A DNA stretch of 64,000 nt from contig CANRGT010000001.1 in assembly GCA_947630185.1 (NCBI GenBank), positions 62,001 to 126,000 of the forward strand, given 5' to 3'. Under the pieces are notes generated by a model. It saw only the letters and a list, made by a program, of their open reading frames with translations. It had not been told where the DNA came from and made no database searches. The stretch comes from an uncultured Clostridia bacterium. GTDB taxonomy: Bacteria; Bacillota; Clostridia; TANB77; CAG-508. Shown one piece after another: positions 1 through 9,387 of this stretch (positions within the stretch are counted from its first letter, which is position 1; the number at the start of each line of letters is the position of its first letter). Made by a program: the position numbers and the translations under genes.

Positions 1-656
1 TTGTTGTTTGTTGCATGAAGTGATATTGATAATGTACATTGTAAATCTTCATTTGCAAAATCGTAAATTTTTGGTACTATTCCTGAGGTAGAAACGCTTA
101 TGTGCCTTGCACCTATTTCTAACCCTTTTGGATTATTTATAATTTTTATTGCCTTCATTACATTTTCGTAATTATCAAATGGCTCTCCAATTCCCATGAA
201 AACTATATTAGAAATGTTTTCTCCTATGTCTTGTTCTACTGCTAATACTTGCTCTACAATTTCCCCTGTGCTCAAATTCCTACCAAATTGAATACCTGTT
301 GATGCACAAAATTTGCATCCCATTTTACAGCCTATTTGTGATGATACACATATTGTTTTTCCATGATGATACTGCATTAAAACAGTTTCTATTGCATTTC
401 CATCTAATACATCAAATAAATATTTGATTGTGCCATCTGAAGATTTTTGTTTTTTAAGTATCTCAAAATTGCACATTGTATAGTTTTCTTTTAGCTTGTT
501 CCTTAGGTCTAGAGAAAGATTTGTCATATCATCTATATTTTTTACTTTTTCTCTATAAAGCCAATTAAAAATTTGCTCTGCTCTATATGGCTTTTCTCCT
601 AGGGAAATAAGTTCTTGCTTTAATTCTTCTAAATTATAATCTTTAATATTCTTCAT
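1..656 (-). CDS. rlmN: 23S rRNA (adenine2503-C2)-methyltransferase RlmN, 3' end outside window
   Basis: Radical-SAM enzyme that methylates A2503 of 23S rRNA (and A37 of some tRNAs). The 218 visible residues cover the N-terminal domain and the start of the radical-SAM barrel. The cluster motif CKMGCKFC is at residues 110-117 (Cys110, 114, 117) and is followed by the family motif MGIGEPFDNYENV. The C-terminal part, with the second catalytic cysteine, lies beyond base 1. The ATG at 656 is the only candidate start in frame, yet the nearest purine-rich ribosome site (GGAAGGA) is about 25 bases upstream, so initiation may be weak. Family assignment is secure. Confidence 0.95.
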   Translation of the reverse strand, partial: MKNIKDYNLEELKQELISLGEKPYRAEQIFNWLYREKVKNIDDMTNLSLDLRNKLKENYTMCNFEILKKQKSSDGTIKYLFDVLDGNAIETVLMQYHHGKTICVSSQIGCKMGCKFCASTGIQFGRNLSTGEIVEQVLAVEQDIGENISNIVFMGIGEPFDNYENVMKAIKIINNPKGLEIGARHISVSTSGIVPKIYDFANEDLQCTLSISLHATNN

Positions 657-796
657 TTTAGTTTTATGTTTTTATTTATTCCTTCCGTAAGGATTTTTTA
701 ATTTTTGTAACATTTCTTATTTTTCATTATATTTATATCATAGTTGATATTTTTTTTCAATAGTTTGTAAAATTAGATACTATAAATTCTCGTAAT

Positions 797-1504
797 TTAG
801 TTTTTTGAACTATTAAAGGTTTTAAATTTTTTAAGTTTTACTTCATATGACTCTAATACATCTTTTTCAAATGCTAACTTAGGCTCTTTTACCCCCATTA
901 AGCTTAACAATTTTTTTGTAAATAAAGGATTTAAAATTAGTATTGGTCCTATTATATAAGTTCCTATAAAATTATTTTTTCTTATTCCTTCTAATTTGCT
1001 GTTTTCATTTATTCCAATTCCTAAATCTACTGTTGCAAAATACCCATTTGAATTATCACCATATAGCATAGTAAACTGGCTTTTAAATCCTAATATTTCA
1101 ATATCTTCATATTTACCTAAAAAATAACTATTATGTCTATGTAGCATATCTCTTTTAGCATACACATCGAAAATACCAAGAGCTTCTATTTTTCTATCTT
1201 CGTCTTCTATATATTTTCCAAGCACTTCTACGCTATTACCTGTGAAAAGAAATAACTGATTTTTCTCGATTGTTTCTTCTATTTTTTCTTTATATGGTTT
1301 TAGTTTTTGTATTACAATTTCTTGTGCGCTTTCTGATAATGTTCCCATATAAACAAGTGATATTTCTTCTTCTATAAACGCTGGCACATCATTTATTGAT
1401 GTTTCTATAAATTCCGCTTCTGGTAAGCACTTTTTTAGATATTTAATATTTCCCATGTCACTATTTATATTGCAAAATTCTGGGTACAAAATTTCTATTT
1501 TCAT
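797..1504 (-). CDS. gatD: GatD-like partner of MurT, catalytic residues missing
   Basis: Class I glutamine-amidotransferase fold of the GatD type, downstream of murT as in lipid II amidation operons (43-base gap). GatD normally hydrolyses glutamine and passes ammonia to MurT, which amidates the D-Glu of lipid II. The GatD framework is clear: SDMGNI near the N-terminus, the LG after the nucleophile elbow, GIFDVYAKRD, GTYIIGP near residue 187. However, the elbow that reads CGG(Y) in active GatD reads FTGNSVEVLG here with no cysteine, and the catalytic histidine of GTYLHGP is isoleucine (GTYIIGP). The protein therefore looks unable to hydrolyse glutamine. A structural or ammonia-channel role is inference. 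Confidence 0.8.
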   Translation of the reverse strand: MKIEILYPEFCNINSDMGNIKYLKKCLPEAEFIETSINDVPAFIEEEISLVYMGTLSESAQEIVIQKLKPYKEKIEETIEKNQLFLFTGNSVEVLGKYIEDEDRKIEALGIFDVYAKRDMLHRHNSYFLGKYEDIEILGFKSQFTMLYGDNSNGYFATVDLGIGINENSKLEGIRKNNFIGTYIIGPILILNPLFTKKLLSLMGVKEPKLAFEKDVLESYEVKLKKFKTFNSSKN

Positions 1505-1546
1505 AATCTTATATTTTTCAACCTTTCTTATTTATATTATGCGCTT

Positions 1547-2938
1547 TTATTTCTGCTCAACCTTGTATTTATCTATTATTTCTTTAACTTTTTGTTTTAT
1601 TTGTTTTGTTTCTTCAATAGAATATAAGTCATGTAAAATAAATACTTTATCTATTCCGTCTAGTTTTAATTCGCTTGTAGCTTCAATCAAGTCTTTTTTA
1701 TGAACTAATTTTTCTTCTGGAATATCTGCCATTAAGCATCTTATATATGAATCTAAATAGCGAGGTCCTGCAATTATAATTTGTTTTATCGATTCATCAT
1801 TTAAAAATTCGTAATCTGTATCATAATGCCATGATGTATTTTCCATTCCTTTTGCATCTTCATGTAAATCATCTAGTATTACAATTACTGCTTTGTTTCC
1901 CTTCTCATTTTTGGTATAGTTAAAAGCTATTGAGCATGCTATTGGGTTCATTCCTTTAGCTAGTTGTGTAACTATTTTATAATCCTTATAGTTTTCTTCA
2001 CTATATCTTGTTTCTACTATTTTTAATTTTGCAAAAGAATCATTTATTTGTTTTTGTGTTAATTTTAACTGCTTTAACACTATAATTACTGCTAACATAT
2101 TATATATATTTATAATGTTATCATTTACAAGGTCATAAACTTCTTCCTCATCTTTAAATTTTACTGTCATTTGCATATTTTTTAAATCTAAATTAGTTAC
2201 ATGGTAATCTGGATCAGGGCATCTATAATCGCAATTAGGGCAATATGCTTTTCCTATATGATGATACCTAACATATTCATATTTTATTGGTGATAAACAT
2301 TTTGGACATACTCTAATATCTCTCGTGATATTTTTGCAATCTTCAGTATCTGTTTCAAGCCTATCTATTCCAAAGTAAATCTTTTTATTGCCTTCTGCTA
2401 CATGGCTACATATTATATCATCTGCATTTTCAATCATAATGGTTTCTTTTGGAATATATTTGTTTAAAATGCTTGCTATAAATTCTGTATGTGCATTTCT
2501 CATAAGAGAATCTCTAAATAAGTTGGTACATATTAAATATGTAGGTGTTAAATATGGGTAAACCTTATTAGCACTTCTTTCATCTATTTCTAAAACAGCT
2601 AAATCTTTTTTAGCTTTTCCTGTAATCGTTGAGCCACTAATTAAAGTAGTTGCTATTCCACCATCTATGTTTGAACCATATTTATTGTTTATAAAGTCAA
2701 ATCCATTTTGTGATAATATGTCATTTATCATATTACAAGTTGTTGTTTTTCCATTTGTTCCTGTTACACCTATTATCGTTTTTGGTTTATCAAGTCTTCC
2801 CATAAAATCTGGGCATATTGATAATGCAACTTTTCCAGGAAAATATGTTGCATTTCTTTTAAGTATTTTTAATGCAAATGAAGAAAGTTTTGCAATCCAA
2901 AGTGCTACATAAAACTTAAGTGTTTTTTTATAATTCAT
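1547..2938 (-). CDS. murT: Lipid II isoglutaminyl synthase subunit MurT
   Basis: Mur-ligase-like ATPase of 463 residues that, with GatD, amidates D-Glu in the peptidoglycan stem. Visible in order: Mur ligase P-loop GVTGTNGKTTT; central domain with a four-cysteine ribbon (CPKC then CPNC-DYRC) typical of MurT; C-terminal DUF1727 region with the TSWHYDTDYEFL segment. An upstream in-frame ATG at 3016 exists, but 2938 is preferred because GGAGGC sits 6-10 bases before it and the family start matches (MNYKKTLKF...). Forms an operon with the downstream GatD-like gene. The partner appears catalytically dead, so the nitrogen source here is unclear. Confidence 0.9.
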   Translation of the reverse strand: MNYKKTLKFYVALWIAKLSSFALKILKRNATYFPGKVALSICPDFMGRLDKPKTIIGVTGTNGKTTTCNMINDILSQNGFDFINNKYGSNIDGGIATTLISGSTITGKAKKDLAVLEIDERSANKVYPYLTPTYLICTNLFRDSLMRNAHTEFIASILNKYIPKETIMIENADDIICSHVAEGNKKIYFGIDRLETDTEDCKNITRDIRVCPKCLSPIKYEYVRYHHIGKAYCPNCDYRCPDPDYHVTNLDLKNMQMTVKFKDEEEVYDLVNDNIINIYNMLAVIIVLKQLKLTQKQINDSFAKLKIVETRYSEENYKDYKIVTQLAKGMNPIACSIAFNYTKNEKGNKAVIVILDDLHEDAKGMENTSWHYDTDYEFLNDESIKQIIIAGPRYLDSYIRCLMADIPEEKLVHKKDLIEATSELKLDGIDKVFILHDLYSIEETKQIKQKVKEIIDKYKVEQK

Positions 2939-3136
2939 AAAAGCCTCCATTTCTATTGCTTTTGTTATATACTTTATATGAAAATATATGTATATATTTT
3001 TTCTATAATAATTCACATTTTTTCTTTCCTAATTTTACCCTTTATTTGTAGTTTTATCAAGTATATTTACATATTTTTATGCTTTGATAAGATTATGTTG
3101 ATAAACAGTTTGCTTTAGAGTTAGTGTTTAGCTAAA

Positions 3137-3175
3137 AAAACTAAGTATATAAATTATAAATATATACTTAGTTTT
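3137..3175 (-). terminator. Rho-independent terminator after the 76-aa gene
   Basis: Perfect 14-bp inverted repeat (arms 3137-3150 and 3162-3175, 11-base loop), read on the minus strand into a run of seven T. It ends the small coiled-coil gene and isolates it from murT. Confidence 0.8.
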
Positions 3176-3247
3176 AAATATCTTTTGTATTTAACATTAT
3201 TTCAGTTTTTATATTATTTTTGATAATTTCAATTTTACGTTTTCTTA

Positions 3248-3478
3248 CTATTTTAATTTTTCTTTTATAACTTCTTCTATACTTAAAAATCTTTTTTCAA
3301 ATACTTGGTTCGTCATATCACAAATTTTATTAAACTCGTTTAACTTAGCAAAGTTTTTCATATTAACCTTGTGATATTTATCTATGTTTTTTCCTAGATT
3401 TATTTGTTCTTGTCTTATCTCATTTAATAATTCATTTATTTCTATTAAAAAGTTTTCAAATTCTTCTTGTTTTAACAT
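3248..3478 (-). CDS. Small predicted coiled-coil protein, function unknown
   Basis: 76 residues, no recognised family. Highly charged and helical by eye, with leucine/isoleucine spacing (FLIEINELLNEI, KFNEFNKI, FLSIEEVIKEKL) suggestive of a coiled coil; no signal or membrane segment. It has a good ribosome site (GAGGGG about 7 bases before the ATG), a near-consensus promoter upstream at 3585-3614 and a strong terminator, so it is an independent transcription unit rather than a chance ORF. Confidence 0.6.
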   Translation of the reverse strand: MLKQEEFENFLIEINELLNEIRQEQINLGKNIDKYHKVNMKNFAKLNEFNKICDMTNQVFEKRFLSIEEVIKEKLK

Positions 3479-3584
3479 AGTTATTCACCCCTCTTTTTTC
3501 TTATAAATAATTTTAATATTGGAAATTTGCCGAAAAAAATTTTTAAGATTTACCATAAATTTGAATTGAATTAATCTGTTTATT

Positions 3585-3614
3585 ATTATAAAACTTTTGT
3601 TTTGAATATGTCAA
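3585..3614 (-). promoter_or_regulatory. Sigma-A promoter for the 76-aa gene
   Basis: On the minus strand TTGACA (3614-3609), 18-base spacer, TATAAT (3590-3585). Both hexamers are consensus. It lies about 107 bases upstream of the start codon. Confidence 0.7.
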
Positions 3615-3659
3615 TACTTTTTTGAAAAATTTATTATTTTTTCGCATTGTGCAAATACA

Positions 3660-3688
3660 AAATGAGGCATTTATAATCTGCCTCATTT
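3660..3688. terminator. Hairpin terminator after the GLUG-repeat gene
   Basis: Inverted repeat AAATGAGGCA / TGCCTCATTT with a 9-base loop, 30 bases past the stop at 3718. The T-run is better on the plus strand, so it may act in both directions. Confidence 0.55.
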
Positions 3689-3717
3689 GTTTTTTATATT
3701 AAAATTTATATTATATT

Positions 3718-5361
3718 TTATTGCCAACTTAGTACAGGGTAACCATTTGGACCCATTTTAAAGTTTTTACCTAATACATCTAATATATTTGGCATTTCAC
3801 TTTCATTTTCACATAGTATTACACTATCATCAGTAGTTGTTTTATTAAACTCTGAAAACATCAAATAATTTTCTACTTTTAATGCTGAACAATTCTTAGC
3901 CACACATTCACCATTTCCTTTAAATCCTGTTCCAATAAGCCCAACCCAAATTTTTCCATTATTAACGTTAGTTATTATATTACAATTATTATGACAATTA
4001 TTCCAATTTGCACCATACCCAGCACCAAGAATTCCACCGCACATACACTTCTTCATTTTCCCTTTTATTTTTTATTGTAATATTTCCAATATTATAACAA
4101 CTGTCTATCTTTATTGTGTCAGGTTCCGAATAATAACCTGTTATTCCACCAACATAGGAACCAGTTCCCAAACCAATTTTAGTAACTTCACCTTGATTAT
4201 AGCAACTTACTAAACTGGTACTTTCTCCATCATTTCCACCACAAATTCCACCAACACATACATAACTATTTCCTTTACAAGTTATAGTAGCTAGATTATA
4301 ACAGTCTTTAAAAACTCGTCCTACTGCACTTATTCCACCAGCTCTACTTTTAGCAGTTTCTAATCCAGTAGATGAAATCTGTCCACTAACAAAGCAATTA
4401 TTTATTTCGTTAAAGTTTACACCAGAAATTCCACCAGAATGAACAGAATTTACTTCTGATGTTAAAGTCCCACTTATATCACAATTTACTATTCCAAGTT
4501 TTTTTATTGTTCCATAATTATTTGCAAATAATCCAATGTTTAAATCATTTTTATTATCAATTAATTCTTTGTGAATACGCAAATTAATAATATATTTTTC
4601 ATTTCCATCAAAGGTTCCATTAAAGCTATGTTCTTTATCATTATAACCTAAAATTGCTCCAATAGGTAAAAATCCTTCACCAGATGTTAACAATGTTTTT
4701 AAATTTCCATTATACCCATATTCTCCATAGTCCGTTCTATTTGCATCTACATAAGATTTAGTCGATGCAAAGTCTAAGCTTAATCCTAATTTCACAGTTT
4801 TATCTGCATAAGTATTACCATTTGTTACATCATGAGCAAAAAATACTAAATCTTCTATACTATTTATTGTAAATAAATTTACATTTGAAGCATCTACTTC
4901 TAATTCTCCCGGTTTTGCATCTGTTACTTTGTCTACTTTTATTCCTGTTTGTGTTTCATGTAATATATCTTCTAATTCTCCTATGCTAGATATATCATTT
5001 TTTACCGCCTCATTTGTCTTCTCTCCTGCTTCTTTTGCTAACTGTAATATTCCGTTATCTCCAAATACTACTGTTATACTTACTGATGCCAAAATCAAAA
5101 GCACTACAATTGTTACTACTAAGGCTATTAGTGTTATTCCTGATGCTGCATTTAATATACTTTTCGTGCTATTACTTTTTCTATTGTTTGGCAGTATATT
5201 GCTTGCATTATCATTTACACCTTCACCTTGTGTAAGCTTTGTAGTGCATATAAATAACGGTCTATTTTTGCTATATAAACCTTCCCCTTCTTCTATTTTT
5301 ACTAAATTACGGCTCTCTCTCTCTCTCTCTCTCTAGAGCCACAAGTGTTTTTACTTTTCAT
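3718..5361 (-). CDS. GLUG-repeat surface protein with prepilin-like segment, CT-tract-switched start and one CGG frameshift
   Basis: Predicted cell-surface protein. Read through both anomalies it has a start peptide MKSKNTCGS followed by Arg-Glu repeats, a roughly 60-residue hydrophilic stretch, a prepilin-like hydrophobic segment (GITLIALVVTIVVLLILASV) shared with the protein at 21716-22987, and about six GLUG-type repeats of pattern GGI-G...CYN..., ending GPNGYPVLSW. The ATG at 5361 has a good ribosome site (GGAGG), but with 11 CT units (5313-5334) it runs into TAG just after the tract. Losing one unit, or gaining two, joins it to the main frame, which otherwise has no normal start except a GTG at 5104 inside the hydrophobic segment. 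A second break at 4039 (codon CGG) is restored by +1 reading exactly at the start of a repeat. Function unknown. Confidence 0.7.
4037..4039 (-). other. CGG +1 recoding site in the GLUG-repeat gene
   Basis: In-frame GTG-CGG-TGG; skipping the C gives GGT-GGA and the repeat start GGILGAGYG, which matches the other repeat units (GGISG, GGICG, GGITG). Zero-frame reading ends 18 residues later. Confidence 0.75.
5313..5334 (-). repeat. (CT)11 dinucleotide tract inside the start of the GLUG gene
   Basis: Eleven CT units; on the coding strand AG repeats encode alternating Arg-Glu. Flanked by GGCTCT/AGAGCC, so the ends can pair. The tract length sets the reading frame between the ATG at 5361 and the main ORF; in this assembly the frames do not match (OFF). 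Confidence 0.85.
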
Positions 5362-5592
5362 CTGTTTTCCTCCTTCTTTTAGATAACACTTTATAATTTT
5401 TATAGTTACTTTTTATAACATAAATTATTTCATATTATCTATTTGTTTCTCTACTTTTCTTCCTTTAGTATTATGAGTGTTATTGCATTATTCTATTCAT
5501 AGATTATAACTGTTTTTACACTCATGTGTATAATAATTTTATACTATACTTAAATTTAATTGTCAATAAAATTCTTCAAAAACATATTATAT

Positions 5593-6742
5593 TTATATGA
5601 TTTTTCCTCCACCTAATACCACATCATCAAGGTAAAAAACTACTGATTGTCCGTGGTGTAATTGCTCTTTGTGGCTCTTTAAAAGTTACTTTGGCAATTA
5701 AGTCGCTTATATTGTTAATGCTATTATTTTCTATATTATCACTTGAACTAACTTTTTCATTACTACTTTTATCTATTTTTTCAATATATAGCGTAGCATC
5801 TGCCTCTTTTGCCCTGTACCTCACTTTTGCTTTTATTTCAATAGGTTTTGATAAATCTATATCTAATAAAAAGTTTAATTCGTTGGCATATAATTCATTT
5901 GTGTATAGTTCTTCTTCTGTTCCAACAACCACTTCATTTTTTTGAACATCTATTTTTAATACATATAAAGGTTCCTTATATGCTATTCCTAAGCCTTTTC
6001 TCTGCCCTACTGTATAGAAAATTACGCCTTCATGCCTTCCTAATATTGTTCCGTCACTTAAAACAATATTACCTGCTTTTGGATTTAATTTTGCCTTTTT
6101 CGTTAGAAAGTTTCCATAGTCATTATCTGGTATAAAGCATACTTCTTGGCTGTCTTTCTTGTGTGCAACTCTTAATTCATATTGTTCAGCAATTTTTCTT
6201 ACTTCTTCTTTTGTTTTAAAGTTTTCTAAAGGAAATAACATTTTGGGCAATACCTCTTTTGGTATGCTGTACAAAAAGTAAGTTTGGTCTTTTTTTTCTG
6301 ATTCTGATTTTTTTAATACATATTGCTGGTATTTTTCTGAATATTCTACTTTTGCATAATGACCTGTGGAAATATAATCACATTCAAGCTCTAAGGCTTT
6401 TTTATAAAACACACCAAATTTTAAGTATTTGTTACATTCGATACAAGGATTTGGTGTTCTTGCACATTTATAGCAATTAACAAAGTCGTCTATAACATAT
6501 TTTTGAAATTCTTCTTCGCAATTTAAAGTGTAATGTGGTATTCCTAATTTGTCACATACTCTTTTTGCATCATAGGTAGCACTAAAAGAGCAACAACCTC
6601 CTTCTACTTCTGGGCACTCTTTATCTTCCCATAGTTTCATTGTTGCTCCTATTACTTCGTATCCTTCATTTTTTAATATTACTGCTGCAGTAGAGCTATC
6701 TACACCACCGCTCATACCTAATAATACTTTTTTATTCTTCAA
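5593..6742 (-). CDS. mnmA: tRNA-specific 2-thiouridylase MnmA, completed by +1 frameshift
   Basis: Adds sulfur to U34 of Lys/Glu/Gln tRNAs, receiving it from a cysteine desulfurase. PP-loop GMSGGVDSS at residues 9-17, catalytic cysteines in CARTPNPC and in SQEVCF, and the central HYAKVEY region are present. TTG start at 6742 with AAAGGA ribosome site. In the zero frame the protein ends after ITPRTISSFLP, losing the conserved tail. Skipping the C of the CGG at 5653-5651 gives TPGQSVVFYLDDVVLGGGKII and a stop at 5593, the standard family ending, 382 residues in all. The gene is otherwise intact, so decay is unlikely. Confidence 0.93.
5651..5653 (-). other. CGG +1 recoding site in mnmA
   Basis: In-frame CCA-CGG-ACA; reading CCA-(C)-GGA-CAA restores the conserved P-G-Q of MnmA. 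Codon 364 of the gene; zero frame reaches TGA nine codons later. Confidence 0.85.
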
Positions 6743-6770
6743 TTTTTATTTCCTTTCGATTTTTGTATCA

Positions 6771-7220
6771 TTATGAATTTTCAGGACTTTCTAATATTAT
6801 AGTAACAGGTCCATCATTTAAAAGGCTTACTTTCATATCTGCTCCAAATATTCCTTTTTCAACATGTATATCATTATTCTTACATTGGTTACAAAAGTAT
6901 TCATATAGAGGCTCTGCTATTTCTGGTCTTGCAGCATCAGTAAATGATGGTCTATTTCCATGTGTACAGTCTGCATATAAAGTAAACTGTGATATTATTA
7001 AAAGCTCACCATTTATGTCTTTTAATGCTAAATTCATTTTTCCGTTTTCATCTTCAAATACTCGCAAATTGCACAACTTTTTAACTAGATAATCTGCTTT
7101 TTCCTTTGTGTCGTCATGGGTTACACCTAGTAATACTAAAAAGCCTTTTTCAATTTTGCCTACTACATTATTATTTACTTCAACTTTAGCATTTTTTACT
7201 CTTTGTACTACTAGCTTCAT
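6771..7220 (-). CDS. dtd: D-aminoacyl-tRNA deacylase
   Basis: Hydrolyses D-amino acids from mischarged tRNA. 149 residues, family length. Signature motifs SQFTLYADC, the NRPSF block and, near the C-terminus, [11 protein letters not shown] (the Gly-cisPro region) are intact. The ATG at 7220 is preferred over 7232 because GGGGG lies just before it and [13 protein letters not shown] is the usual family start. It lies 28 bases upstream of mnmA and probably shares its transcript. Confidence 0.95.
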   Translation of the reverse strand: MKLVVQRVKNAKVEVNNNVVGKIEKGFLVLLGVTHDDTKEKADYLVKKLCNLRVFEDENGKMNLALKDINGELLIISQFTLYADCTHGNRPSFTDAARPEIAEPLYEYFCNQCKNNDIHVEKGIFGADMKVSLLNDGPVTIILESPENS

Positions 7221-7322
7221 ATTTTCCCCCATTATACAAATCTATTTAATTCATTATATAAGCCTATTAAAATAAAACTTTTCGAATTTCTATTTTATTT
7301 AATTCTTATATTTTTTACAAGT

Positions 7323-9083
7323 TTAATTTTCTTCTACTATTTTAATATGAACATCTCTTAGTTGCTCACTACTTACTGTACTTGGTGCTCTCATAAGTAG
7401 GTCTCTTGCCTTTTTATTCTTAGGGAATGCTATTACTTCACGAATGTTTTTACTATTTGCAACAAGCATTACCATTCTATCTAGCCCTGGTGCTGCTCCT
7501 GCATGTGGTGGAGTTCCATATTGGAAAGCATTGTATAATGCACCAAATCTAGTTTCTACTTCTTTTTCACTATATCCAGCTATTTCAAATGCTTTAACCA
7601 TTAGCTCAGGGTCATGGTTTCTTACTGCTCCTGATGCTACTTCATAACCATTGCATACTACGTCATATTGATATGCTAAAATATCTAATGGATCTTTTGT
7701 CATTAATGCTTCCATACCACCTTGTGGCATTGAGAATGGATTATGATTAAAGTCTATTTTTCCTTCGTCTGATAATTCATACATTGGAAAATCTACTATA
7801 TAGCATAAACGATATACATTTTTTTCTAATAAATCTAATCTATTTCCTAGTTCTATTCTAATAGCCCCTGCTATTTTTTGAACTATTTTAAATTCATCTG
7901 CCATAAAGAAAACAGCTGTATTTTCTTTCATTCCTATTTTTTCTTTTAAAGCACTTTGGACATCCTCATTAATAAATTTTGAAATTCCTCCTGAAAGTAC
8001 ATTTTCATTATCTACTTTTACCCATGCTAAACCTTTTGCACCTGTTTCTTCTACTGCAAATTCTGTCATTGAATCAAAGAATTTTCTTCCTTGTTCAGTT
8101 CCATTTTCCACTACTATTGCTTTTACTGTTTTATCTTTAAATGCATTAAATTCTACATTTTTAAATATTTCAGTAACATCTTGTATAATTAGTGGATTTC
8201 TTAAATCTGGCTTGTCACTTCCGTATTTTTCCATTGCTTCTAAATATGGTATTTTAATAAATGGTGCTTCGTCTACTTTCCAGCTTGTATGTGTTTTAAA
8301 AACGGTAGTAAATATTTCAGCTAATACTTTTAAAACATCTTCTTGCTCTGCAAAGCTCATTTCAAAATCTAGTTGATAAAATTCTCCTGGCGCTCTATCT
8401 GCTCTAGGGTCTTCATCACGGAAACATGGAGCTATTTGATAATATTTATCAAATCCTGATACCATTAAAAGTTGTTTAAATTGTTGTGGTGCCTGTGGAA
8501 GTGCATAAAATTCGCCTGGATGTAATCTACTTGGCACTAGGAAATCTCTTGCTCCTTCTGGTGAAGAGTTTGCTAAAATAGGCGTTTGAATTTCTGTAAA
8601 TCCAAGTTCGTCCATCTTTCTTCTAATAGTTTTCATTATTTCGCTACGAAGTAAAATTGTGTTATGTAGTTTTTCATTTCTTAAATCTAAAAATCTGTAT
8701 TCTAGTCTTAAATCTTCTTTTACTTCTCCTGCTTTTTCAGAGTTTATTTCAAAAGGTAATACATTTTTGCATTTACCTAAAATTTGAATTTGTTTTGCAT
8801 CTATCTCAATTTCTCCAGTTGGTATTTTGGTGTTTTTGTTAGAACGCTCTATTACTGTTCCTTTCACACCCACAACACATTCTGTTACTATTTTTTCTAG
8901 TACAGTTTTATCTATTGAATTATTGTCTGCTGAAATAACAACTTGTGTAATTCCAAATTGGTCACGAAGATCTATGAATATCATTGAGCCCAAGTTTCTT
9001 ATTTTTTGTACCCAGCCTGCAAGTGTAACTTCTTCTCCAACATTTTTTATATTTAATTCTCCACAATTATGATCTCTATACAT
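7323..9083 (-). CDS. aspS: Aspartyl-tRNA synthetase
   Basis: Class II synthetase, 586 residues. N-terminal OB anticodon domain (GWVQKIRNLGSMIFIDLRD), motif 2 region FRDEDPRADRAPGEFYQLDFEMSF, the bacterial GAD insertion, and motif 3 GAAPGLDRMVML near the C-terminus. The ATG at 9083 is preferred (AAAGGA 9 bases upstream, family start MYRDHNCGEL) over the upstream ATG at 9131. A separate asnS lies divergently next to it, so this enzyme could be discriminating, but that cannot be told from sequence alone. Confidence 0.96.
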   Translation of the reverse strand: MYRDHNCGELNIKNVGEEVTLAGWVQKIRNLGSMIFIDLRDQFGITQVVISADNNSIDKTVLEKIVTECVVGVKGTVIERSNKNTKIPTGEIEIDAKQIQILGKCKNVLPFEINSEKAGEVKEDLRLEYRFLDLRNEKLHNTILLRSEIMKTIRRKMDELGFTEIQTPILANSSPEGARDFLVPSRLHPGEFYALPQAPQQFKQLLMVSGFDKYYQIAPCFRDEDPRADRAPGEFYQLDFEMSFAEQEDVLKVLAEIFTTVFKTHTSWKVDEAPFIKIPYLEAMEKYGSDKPDLRNPLIIQDVTEIFKNVEFNAFKDKTVKAIVVENGTEQGRKFFDSMTEFAVEETGAKGLAWVKVDNENVLSGGISKFINEDVQSALKEKIGMKENTAVFFMADEFKIVQKIAGAIRIELGNRLDLLEKNVYRLCYIVDFPMYELSDEGKIDFNHNPFSMPQGGMEALMTKDPLDILAYQYDVVCNGYEVASGAVRNHDPELMVKAFEIAGYSEKEVETRFGALYNAFQYGTPPHAGAAPGLDRMVMLVANSKNIREVIAFPKNKKARDLLMRAPSTVSSEQLRDVHIKIVEEN

Positions 9084-9228
9084 ATATTTATTGTCCTTTC
9101 TAATTTGTATAAAAATTTTTGCTATGTCCAATATTTCGCAAATAACTATGTTTGCCTTATTATTTTATTCCATTTTTGCTTGAAAGTAAATGGTTATTTG
9201 TGTTTTTTTGAAAAATTCCAACAAAATA

Positions 9229-9257
9229 TTGAATTTCATAGTATTATCCTATATAAT
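9229..9257 (+). promoter_or_regulatory. Promoter for asnS in the aspS-asnS divergent gap
   Basis: TTGAAT (9229-9234), 17-base spacer, TATAAT (9252-9257), about 130 bases before the asnS ATG. The 304-base gap 9084-9387 otherwise holds AT-rich sequence; I see no T-box specifier or antiterminator. Confidence 0.55.
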
Positions 9258-9387
9258 TAGGGTATTATTATTTTATTGGAAATAATTTGGCAAAATTTAT
9301 TATTTTTTAAATAAAATATGGTTTTGAAAGAAAATTACTTTTCATAAATGAAAAATATATTTTACAAAAAGAAAGGGATGTTTTTTA

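Noticed and set aside
9084..9387. T-box leader for aspS or asnS
   Set aside because: No T-box core, specifier loop or antiterminator recognised; only a promoter-like pair of hexamers.
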